Shown here: in pieces, positions 57,333-64,000 of the stretch
Layout of the letters: each line of letters begins with the position of its first letter
How positions within the stretch are numbered: the stretch's first letter is position 1
NCBI RefSeq assembly: GCF_023630255.1
Contig: NZ_JALPRS010000001.1
Coordinates: 2,654,986 to 2,718,985, forward strand
Direction of reading: 5' to 3'
Source: Pontibacter deserti
GTDB taxonomy: Bacteria > Bacteroidota > Bacteroidia > Cytophagales > Hymenobacteraceae
Length of the DNA: 64,000 nt
Made by a program: the position numbers and the translations under genes
Notes under the pieces: generated by a model
Database searches by the model: none
Told to the model about the DNA's origin: nothing
The model's input: the letters and a program-made list of their open reading frames with translations, nothing else

Positions 57333-60300
57333 TTGCCTATGCAGTCACCTTTACAATTCCTGGTATGCATGCTGCTTTTTTTAAGCTTTATGGCTGGCAC
57401 AGCTGTAGCCCAACACAAGGCTGCGGAAGCAATTATACTTACCTGGGATGTACAGGACGCCGTTTTTCCTACTCAAGGGCACGAAGCAAAAATCCCATCT
57501 TTTAAAGGCGCAAGTATAGATCTGCTGCAACGCCTGCCCTTTTATCGCCTGTCAATCCCTAACACGCACATCAGTAATTTTAAAGTAACAGATGCTGTAT
57601 ATGCTCCTTTCACATCTAAAGAACAGCAGCAGTACAAAGGCAATAGCTTTGATACCGCACCTAAAGTAAATGTTTTACAAGCCCGGCAGAATAAACAGCC
57701 AGTAAGTATCATCAACATTCTACCCATTCGGCTAAACCCGCAAACCAATCAACTTGAAAAACTTACCCGCTTCAGCTATTCGTATACTTCTGGATCTATT
57801 GCCACACAAAGTATAAACCGCACAACCAACAGCACCTTTACAAATAACTCTATTCTTAGTGGAGGTGAGTGGTATAAGCTGGCTGTAACGCAAACAGGCA
57901 TCCATAAAATAGATAAGGCTACTTTACAGGCACTTGGCATCAATATCCAGAACCTCGATCCTAAATCGATACAACTTTTTGGAAATGGCGCCGGTATGCT
58001 GCCACAGCCTAACAATGCCCCTGTTCCGGACGATCTGCAGGAAAACGCTATAGTTGTGAGGGGTGAGCAGGACGGGCAGTTTAACGACAACGACTATATT
58101 CTTTTCTACGGGCAGGGGCCCCATACCTGGAACTATAACCAACAGCAGGATAAATTTGAACACACCTATAACGTTTACTCCGATACCACATTTTATTTTC
58201 TGCGGGTAGGTTATACTTCAGGGGCACGGGTGCAAAGCCACAATCAGGCCTCTGGGGCAACACAAACCATAAACACATTTAATGAACGGGTATTTTATGA
58301 GCGGGACCTAATGAACGCTGTGCACTCAGGCCGTGAATGGTATGGGGAAGAGTTCAGCACTTTTACGCCTTCCCGTGACATTACTTTGCCCGTTGCAGGG
58401 ATAGTACCAAATGCTGATTTCAAGCTTAGTGCAACTGTAATGGGTAACTCTTCTACAGATTGTTCTTTCAGTTTTAAAATAGGTAACCAGGCTTTAGGAA
58501 GTATAGCCATAGCAGGACGTGGAACTTACAATTACCACCCGCAAGGTATAAATGGCAGCAAAACTTTTACACTGAACCAACGGCAAATAGAAGGTAGCGA
58601 AGTAAAGACAAGTATAACTTTCAATATGCCTTCTGATGCTACCGCTACCGGTTACCTGAATTTCCTGGAGCTAAATTATCAGCGTGAGCTTAAACTTTAT
58701 AACGACCAGACCAACTTCCGGGCAACAGCAAGTATAACCCATGCCGTTAGTAACTATAGCATAGCCGATGCACCGGCCACTGCTTTGGTTTGGGATGTTA
58801 CCAACCCACTCAGGCCACAACAGCAACAAACAAACTATAACAGTAGCCTACAGTTTTCAGCCTCGTCTGATATTCTCCGCGAGTATGTAGTTTTTAACGA
58901 AAGTACAATCAATTTAAAGCCTGTAAGTAAAGGAAAAGTTGCTAACCAAAACCTGCACGCCCTTAACCTGAACGGTGATATTGACCATGTAATTGTTACA
59001 CACCCATCGTTGCTGCAACAGGCAAACCGGCTGGCTGAGCATCGTAATAGCACCAGTAACCTTAAAAGTATAGTTGTTACCACTACTCAAGTTTATAATG
59101 AGTTCTCTTCAGGGGCACAGGACGTAACTGCTATCCGGAACTTTATGCGCATGCTTTACAGCCGAAGCAACAAACCAGCTGGCGAACTGATGTATCTGCT
59201 GCTGTTTGGAGATGCATCTTACGACTATAAAAACCGAATTACAGCTAACACCAACCTGGTACCCGTGTACCAGTCACGACAGTCATTACACCCTATTGCC
59301 AGTTACTCTTCCGAAGATTATTATGGTTTTCTGGATGATGAAGAAGGTGAGTGGGAAGAAAATAATTTAGGCGATTATTTATTAGATATTGGTATCGGGC
59401 GATTACCCGCTAAGAATGCCCAGGAAGCAGCTACCATGGTAGATAAAATAATAGCCTATGAGAGCAGCACCCACCTGGGCAAATGGCGCAGCCAGATAAC
59501 ACTTGTATCAGATGACGGTGATTTTAACGAACACCAGAACGATGCAGAATTTTTAGCTGATTACCTGGAAATCAAGGCTCCAGATTATACTTCTAAAAAA
59601 TTGTATGTTGATCTTTTCCGTCAGGAAGCAGTAGCCAATGGCCAACGCTCACCGGAACTGAATGAGGAACTCAACAGAACAGTAGAGAAAGGAACATTAC
59701 TGGTAAACTATACCGGCCACGGAAACGAAATAAGCTGGACAGCGGAACAGGTGCTTACCATAGCGCAGATAAACAACTGGCAAAACCCGAACAACCTGAC
59801 CTTTATGCTTACTGCTTCCTGCGAGTTTGGTCGCTACGATGATCCTGCACAGGTTTCTGCTGCCGAGATAGCTATGATGCGTGAGCAAGGCGGAGCTATA
59901 GGCTTAATAACAACAACAAGACCCGTTTACTCAAATGGAAACCGGGTATTAAATCGTAACTTTTTTGAAAGTGCATTTACATCAGCTGCAGGTACAGCAA
60001 CGCGGCTAGGCGATATTGTTCTACAAACAAAGAATAACAGCATTACCGATAATATAAGCGGCTCCAGAGGTGTAAACAATCGGAACTTTACATTGCTCTG
60101 CGACCCTGCTGTACAGTTTGCTGCTCCCGAATTACGCGCTGAGATTACACATATAAATGGGCAGGAAGTAACCAGCGATACCCTAAGTGCATTAGGCAAA
60201 GTAACCATGCAGGGCAGGATCAAAAGCGACAATGGTGCTGTTGCCACTAACTATAACGGCCTTCTCCGCATCACTATTTATGAGAAGCAGACCACGCAAA

Positions 60301-61205
60301 ACACACTTGGCGACGAAGACTCTCCTGTGGTAGCTATAAAACAACGCCAGAACGTGTTGTATGAAGGTTCTGCCACTATAACGAATGGTTTGTTTACAGT
60401 TTCGTTTGTAGTGCCAAAAGATATAGCTTACCAATATGGGGCAGGTAAAATTACCATGTATGCCAGCAACACTACACAGGATGCTCTCGGATCTAATACC
60501 TCTGTAATTGTAGGTGGCACAGCTCGCAACATTGCCATGGATAACACCCCGCCTACTATAAACTTATACTTAGAAGATGAGTCTTTTGTGTTTGGTGGAA
60601 GTACAGGCCAAAACCCATCTATACTTGTTAAGCTGTTTGATGAAAATGGAATTAATACTGCCGGTTTGGGTATAGGCCATGAACTTATAGCTATACTTGA
60701 TGGCAAAGAAGACAATCCGATTGTACTTAACGAGTACTATACATCTGATAAAGATACCTACCAAAGTGGCCATATTACGTATCCTCTCAAGGATCTGTCA
60801 CCGGGGCCCCACTCTCTTCGTTTTAAAGCATGGGACACACACAACAATGCCTCCGAAGAATACATAGAGTTTTTTGTATCTAATGATGAAGTATTTTCGT
60901 TAGAGCATGTGCTTAACTATCCGAACCCATTTTCAACAAAAACCACGTTTCATTTTGACCATAACAGAGCCGGAGAAGACCTTGATATACAGATACAGAT
61001 CTACACTATATCCGGGAAGCTCATTAAAACATTAGAGACAGTAGCGCATGCCGCGACAACACATGTAGCAGCACTAACCTGGAATGGCAGGGATGAGTAT
61101 AATGATTTGCTTGCTCGGGGCGTTTATGTTTATAAAGTCAATGTCCGGTCCCGCTTGGATGGCGCGAAAGTAACGAAATTTGAAAAACTTGTAATATTAA
61201 ATTAG
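57333..61205 (+). CDS. porU: Type IX secretion system sortase PorU
   Basis: PorU is the surface C25-type peptidase that removes the C-terminal sorting domain from cargo and links it to an anchor. The protein has 1290 residues and a signal peptide (cleavage near AVA-Q, about residue 26). The gingipain-like domain lies at about 560-930, with catalytic His796 (NYTGHGNEISW) and Cys830 (TASCEFGRYDDP). The C-terminus (LNYPNPFSTKTTF to RGVYVYKVNV) is itself a sorting-domain-like Ig fold, as known for PorU. It is directly followed by porV. Confidence 0.95.
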   Translation: MPMQSPLQFLVCMLLFLSFMAGTAVAQHKAAEAIILTWDVQDAVFPTQGHEAKIPSFKGASIDLLQRLPFYRLSIPNTHISNFKVTDAVYAPFTSKEQQQYKGNSFDTAPKVNVLQARQNKQPVSIINILPIRLNPQTNQLEKLTRFSYSYTSGSIATQSINRTTNSTFTNNSILSGGEWYKLAVTQTGIHKIDKATLQALGINIQNLDPKSIQLFGNGAGMLPQPNNAPVPDDLQENAIVVRGEQDGQFNDNDYILFYGQGPHTWNYNQQQDKFEHTYNVYSDTTFYFLRVGYTSGARVQSHNQASGATQTINTFNERVFYERDLMNAVHSGREWYGEEFSTFTPSRDITLPVAGIVPNADFKLSATVMGNSSTDCSFSFKIGNQALGSIAIAGRGTYNYHPQGINGSKTFTLNQRQIEGSEVKTSITFNMPSDATATGYLNFLELNYQRELKLYNDQTNFRATASITHAVSNYSIADAPATALVWDVTNPLRPQQQQTNYNSSLQFSASSDILREYVVFNESTINLKPVSKGKVANQNLHALNLNGDIDHVIVTHPSLLQQANRLAEHRNSTSNLKSIVVTTTQVYNEFSSGAQDVTAIRNFMRMLYSRSNKPAGELMYLLLFGDASYDYKNRITANTNLVPVYQSRQSLHPIASYSSEDYYGFLDDEEGEWEENNLGDYLLDIGIGRLPAKNAQEAATMVDKIIAYESSTHLGKWRSQITLVSDDGDFNEHQNDAEFLADYLEIKAPDYTSKKLYVDLFRQEAVANGQRSPELNEELNRTVEKGTLLVNYTGHGNEISWTAEQVLTIAQINNWQNPNNLTFMLTASCEFGRYDDPAQVSAAEIAMMREQGGAIGLITTTRPVYSNGNRVLNRNFFESAFTSAAGTATRLGDIVLQTKNNSITDNISGSRGVNNRNFTLLCDPAVQFAAPELRAEITHINGQEVTSDTLSALGKVTMQGRIKSDNGAVATNYNGLLRITIYEKQTTQNTLGDEDSPVVAIKQRQNVLYEGSATITNGLFTVSFVVPKDIAYQYGAGKITMYASNTTQDALGSNTSVIVGGTARNIAMDNTPPTINLYLEDESFVFGGSTGQNPSILVKLFDENGINTAGLGIGHELIAILDGKEDNPIVLNEYYTSDKDTYQSGHITYPLKDLSPGPHSLRFKAWDTHNNASEEYIEFFVSNDEVFSLEHVLNYPNPFSTKTTFHFDHNRAGEDLDIQIQIYTISGKLIKTLETVAHAATTHVAALTWNGRDEYNDLLARGVYVYKVNVRSRLDGAKVTKFEKLVILN

Positions 61206-61224
61206 TAGAATCCTGTAATATCCC

Positions 61225-61232
61225 TATATTTG
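61225..61232 (+). promoter_or_regulatory. -7 element upstream of porV
   Basis: TATATTTG, an exact TAnnTTTG match, 23 bases before the porV ATG. The expected -33 position reads TTAG, close to TTG. It suggests porV can be transcribed apart from porU. Confidence 0.45.
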
Positions 61233-61255
61233 ATTTAGCTATCAATACCCTATCT

Positions 61256-62374
61256 ATGTACAGAAAAAGTATACTTTTCAAGGTTGCAGCTTTTGCGTTA
61301 GCCTTTATTGCGGCTCCTGCTGCCTATGCCCAGACAACTATCGGCCAGGAAGGACAGGTTTTAACCACCGCTGTTCCTGTTTTACTGGTAGCTCCGGATG
61401 CACGCTCAGCAGCTCTCGGCGAAGCCGGTGTAGCCTTAACCCCTGATGCAAACTCACCTTTCTGGAACCCTGCTAAATTAGGCTTCGCTCCAAACGACCT
61501 TAGCGTTAGCTTTTCTTATTCTCCCTGGCTACGTAACATCACTGATGACATGTCGCTGAACTATCTTTCAGGATATAAAAAGCTTACAGATAATTCGGCT
61601 TTATCCCTGTCTCTGATGTATTTTGATTTAGGAGAGATTCAGTTTATAGATGCACAGCAAAACCCAATTCAGGACTTCAATCCAAAAGAATATGCTATTT
61701 CTGTGGCATATGGACAGGCACTAAGCGAATACCTAAGTTTAGGTATAGCCGCGCGCTTTATACATTCTAATCTTGCCGGAGATGTAAATATAAGCAGCTC
61801 TTCCAATGCCGAAGCAGAACCAGGTAATACAGCATCTGTAGATGTTGGCATCTATTACAACCGTGATCTTAACGATAAGCTTAACCTTGGCTTGGGTGGT
61901 AATATTTCTAACATAGGTGGTAAAATAGCTTATTCAGAGACTACAGCTAAGAGCTTCCTTCCAACAAACCTTAAATTAGGTACAGCTCTGAAGTATAACC
62001 TTGATGCCTTTAACAGCCTTACCTTCTTATTAGATGCAAACAAGCTTTTGGTACCATCTCCTTCTGCTGATCCAGATCAGTCAGTTATTGAAGGTATCTT
62101 CTCTTCTTTCGGAGATGCTGAAGGTGGTGCAAGTGAAGAATTTAAAGAGATTAATTTTAACACTGGATTAGAATACTGGTATAATGATCTGTTTTCTGCC
62201 AGAGCCGGTTATTTCTACGAAAACGAAGAAAAAGGCGGACGCCAGTTTTTTTCAATGGGCTTAGGTCTGCGTTACCAGAAATTTGGAGTTGATGCAGCTT
62301 ATCTTATCCCCAACGATCAAAATAATCCGTTAGCACAAACTATACGATTCAGTATTGCGTTGAATCTGGATTAA
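61256..62374 (+). CDS. porV: Type IX secretion system outer-membrane shuttle PorV
   Basis: PorV is a 14-strand outer-membrane barrel that takes cargo from the SprA translocon and delivers it to PorU. The 372-residue protein has a signal peptide (cleavage after AYA-Q, about residue 25) and the family start GQVLTTAVPVLLVAPDARSAALGEAGVALTPDANSPFWNPAKLGF. The barrel strands end in TIRFSIALNLD. It lies 50 bases after porU. With sprA (31956) and the subtilase (41417), most of a terminal secretion path is in this window. Confidence 0.95.
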   Translation: MYRKSILFKVAAFALAFIAAPAAYAQTTIGQEGQVLTTAVPVLLVAPDARSAALGEAGVALTPDANSPFWNPAKLGFAPNDLSVSFSYSPWLRNITDDMSLNYLSGYKKLTDNSALSLSLMYFDLGEIQFIDAQQNPIQDFNPKEYAISVAYGQALSEYLSLGIAARFIHSNLAGDVNISSSSNAEAEPGNTASVDVGIYYNRDLNDKLNLGLGGNISNIGGKIAYSETTAKSFLPTNLKLGTALKYNLDAFNSLTFLLDANKLLVPSPSADPDQSVIEGIFSSFGDAEGGASEEFKEINFNTGLEYWYNDLFSARAGYFYENEEKGGRQFFSMGLGLRYQKFGVDAAYLIPNDQNNPLAQTIRFSIALNLD

Positions 62375-62390
62375 GAACAACTACTTAATA

Positions 62391-63674
62391 ATGCTTGATA
62401 GAACTAAAGCACCAGAAATAAAAGAAATAGATGCAGTGTCACTTCAGGTGGCCGAAGTAACACACCTGTCAAACGGAGTAAGACTGCATATCATAAAAAG
62501 CGAAACCCAGCCTGTAATAAGGCTGGATTTTGTTTTTAAAGCGGGTAAGGTTTATGAGCAAAAGATCGGAGTTTCTGATCTTTCTGCTAAAATGCTGTTC
62601 GAAGGAACGACTAACTATACTGCACAGCAAATTGCGGAAAAAATAGCTTTTTATGGAGCGTCCTTCGATAACAATCATGGCTACGACAGAACAGAATATA
62701 CTTTATATTGCCTTTCCAAGTATGTTCCAGAACTATTACCTGTTGTTATGGATGTACTACAGAACCCTGTCTTTCCGGCTGAAGAATTCAGTACTTTAAA
62801 GAAAAGGAATCAACAGAATCTGAAAATTCAGCGTCAAAAGAATAACTACCTGGCCACACACACATTTACAAAGTTAATATACGGTGAGAAGCATCCTTAC
62901 ATTTTTGGTTATGATGAAGGGGCACTGGATGCTATATCGCTGGAAGATGTGAATTCCTTTTACCAAAACAACTTCAGCTTAAACGGCTTAGAAATATTTG
63001 CTTGTGGAGCTGTAACAGAAGAAATGGAAGAGCTTTTAATTTCCGAACTATCTAAATTAAAAGCACCTTCAGATTCAAAAAGAGAATCAGACATAGCTAC
63101 AGCTGTTACCAAAGGTTTTCATACAGCCATAGACGAAATGCCTGAAAGCTTACAATCATCTATCAGAACAGGCAAATCATTTCCACACATAACTCATCCT
63201 GACTTTCATAGACTGAAAGTATTGAACGAAATATTAGGAGGGTACTTCGGTTCGAGGTTAATGCGCAATATCAGAGAGGATAAAGGATATACCTATGGAG
63301 TCTACTCTACCATTTCACCTAAAGAGTATGACAGCCTTTTCTATATAGGTACAGATGTTAATTTTGAAGTAACAGATAATACTATAGCTGAAATAAATAA
63401 GGAGATAAAGCTGTTACAGGATGAGTTAGTATCTGAAGAAGAACTGAATACTGTACAAAGCTATATGATCGGAAAATTTCTGAATAACATAGCTACTATT
63501 TTCGAGCAGGCAGACAAGTATAAACGAATTATACTTTATAAACTACCAATGGAGTATTACTCAAATTACATCACAACAGTAAGGACAGTAACACCAGAGG
63601 AAGTACAGCAACTGGCACAGCAATATCTACAGTTAGAAGAATTCAAGACTGCTATAGCAGGAAAGAAAGCCTAA
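62391..63674 (+). CDS. M16-family peptidase homologue without the zinc motif
   Basis: A 427-residue protein with the two-lobed insulinase/M16 plan. At the position of HxxEH before MLFKGT this protein reads DLSAK before MLFEGT, so the metal ligands and catalytic Glu are absent. The C-terminal Arg/Tyr segment (LMRNIREDKGYTYGVYS) is intact. In heterodimeric M16B enzymes one subunit looks like this and supports the catalytic partner; no partner gene is in the window. It follows porV after 16 bases, so it may be part of the same transcript. Confidence 0.85.
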   Translation: MLDRTKAPEIKEIDAVSLQVAEVTHLSNGVRLHIIKSETQPVIRLDFVFKAGKVYEQKIGVSDLSAKMLFEGTTNYTAQQIAEKIAFYGASFDNNHGYDRTEYTLYCLSKYVPELLPVVMDVLQNPVFPAEEFSTLKKRNQQNLKIQRQKNNYLATHTFTKLIYGEKHPYIFGYDEGALDAISLEDVNSFYQNNFSLNGLEIFACGAVTEEMEELLISELSKLKAPSDSKRESDIATAVTKGFHTAIDEMPESLQSSIRTGKSFPHITHPDFHRLKVLNEILGGYFGSRLMRNIREDKGYTYGVYSTISPKEYDSLFYIGTDVNFEVTDNTIAEINKEIKLLQDELVSEEELNTVQSYMIGKFLNNIATIFEQADKYKRIILYKLPMEYYSNYITTVRTVTPEEVQQLAQQYLQLEEFKTAIAGKKA

Positions 63675-63740
63675 TTAAAGATTTAGTAGATAACACTTAC
63701 TTGTAACATTAAGTAAAAAATAACCATCCCCTTCATCCCA

Positions 63741-63890
63741 AGCCGGGGCTGTTTAGCTCACAGCCGCAGGCAGTTGTATAGCTGCTAATGCAAGGCTTGG
63801 TTCTGTCAAGGAGAGGCTTTGCTTAGACGGCAGAAGCGCCAGCCACTCGCTACCACTTTAGACTAAAGCCGGTAGCCCGGGAGCGGGCGT
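63741..63890. repeat. Hairpin-rich intergenic repeat next to the rRNA operon
   Basis: Several hairpins in about 150 bases: GGCTGT (63747-63752) / ACAGCC (63760-63765); a larger one with GCTACC (63849-63854) / GGTAGC (63871-63876) enclosing CTTTAG (63856-63861) / CTAAAG (63863-63868); and GCCCG/CGGGC just after. It is richer in G and C than its surroundings. The style resembles the region 44340-44770. No gene was seen in 63675-63951. Confidence 0.55.
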
Positions 63891-63910
63891 GGAGAGGGGC
63901 TTTAAACGCA

Positions 63911-63942
63911 AACACCCCGCTCTATTGCTAAAGCGGGGTGTT
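63911..63942 (-). terminator. Terminator of the rRNA operon
   Basis: AACACCCCGCT (63911-63921) pairs with AGCGGGGTGTT (63932-63942). On the minus strand it lies ten bases beyond the 5S rRNA 3' end and is followed by TTTGCGTTT. Confidence 0.8.
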
Positions 63943-63951
63943 GCAAGATAG

Positions 63952-64000
63952 GGTTGGCGGCCACCTACTCTCCCGGGTGTGACCCCAGTACCATCGGCGC
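63952..64000 (-). rRNA. rrf: 5S ribosomal RNA, 3' part
   Basis: The minus strand reads GCGCCGATGGTACTGGGGTC, then CCGGGAGAGTAGGTGGCCGCC, the conserved 3' half of bacterial 5S rRNA (loops E/D and helix I). The 5' part lies beyond position 64000. 23S and 16S genes are expected further right on the minus strand. The exact 3' end is estimated to within a few bases. Confidence 0.9.

Overview
The window looks like a piece of a Bacteroidota chromosome, most likely order Cytophagales, family Hymenobacteraceae (Pontibacter-like). Support comes from the type IX secretion genes (sprA, porU, porV and a secreted peptidase with a sorting domain), many short lipoproteins with Bacteroidota-style lipoboxes, promoter elements of the form TAnnTTTG with or without an upstream TTG, and weak Shine-Dalgarno signals. 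The genus is an inference; no 16S gene lies in the window. Most of the sequence is ordinary housekeeping DNA with dense coding.

Layout. 1-10.5 kb, mostly minus strand: a truncated OmpA-type lipoprotein, accD, fbaB, two tandem secreted amidohydrolases (one has lost its metal ligands), a plus-strand lipoprotein, a glutaminyl-cyclase-like M28 protein overlapping cysS, and a membrane-anchored endonuclease/phosphatase-family protein. 10.7-15.8 kb: the rimP-nusA-infB operon behind a good promoter and a leader hairpin. 15.8-16.9 kb: a small secreted basic protein and mscL. 17-24.8 kb, plus strand: an enoyl-CoA hydratase, a flippase, dut, a nucleotidyltransferase, a TPR protein, a DUF4292 lipoprotein and an EnvC-like protein. 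25.4-28.9 kb: two tatA genes, gatA and a LysM lytic transglycosylase. 29-41.3 kb: maeB, ruvA, sprA, gcvH, a VanZ-like gene and an M28 peptidase. 41.4-44.1 kb: a subtilase with a type IX sorting domain. 44.1-47.3 kb: the least ordinary part, with 0.9 kb of non-coding DNA full of small hairpins followed by a tandem pair of HEIGH metallopeptidase lipoproteins. 47.3-57.2 kb: yicC, purQ, a Tai4-like lipoprotein, a small membrane protein, a three-gene minus-strand operon (FAD oxidoreductase, pseudo-peptidase/propeller/barrel protein, serine hydrolase), an MBL hydrolase, pssA and purS. 57.3-63.7 kb: porU, porV and an M16-like protein. The right end reaches the 3' end of a 5S rRNA on the minus strand, so an rRNA operon enters from the right.

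How the genes work together. SprA (translocon), PorV (shuttle), PorU (sortase) and the subtilase (a predicted cargo) are pieces of one secretion route spread over 30 kb. RimP, NusA and IF-2 link ribosome maturation, transcription and translation initiation. PurQ and PurS are two subunits of one FGAM synthase lying 8.6 kb apart. The EnvC-like protein, lytic transglycosylase and flippase serve the cell envelope.

The strongest unexplained signal is not a gene. It is a very frequent short palindromic word, AA(C/G)TATA(G/C)TT, found in coding DNA in more than one reading frame and in intergenic DNA. No defence island, prophage, insertion sequence, CRISPR array or biosynthetic cluster was seen.
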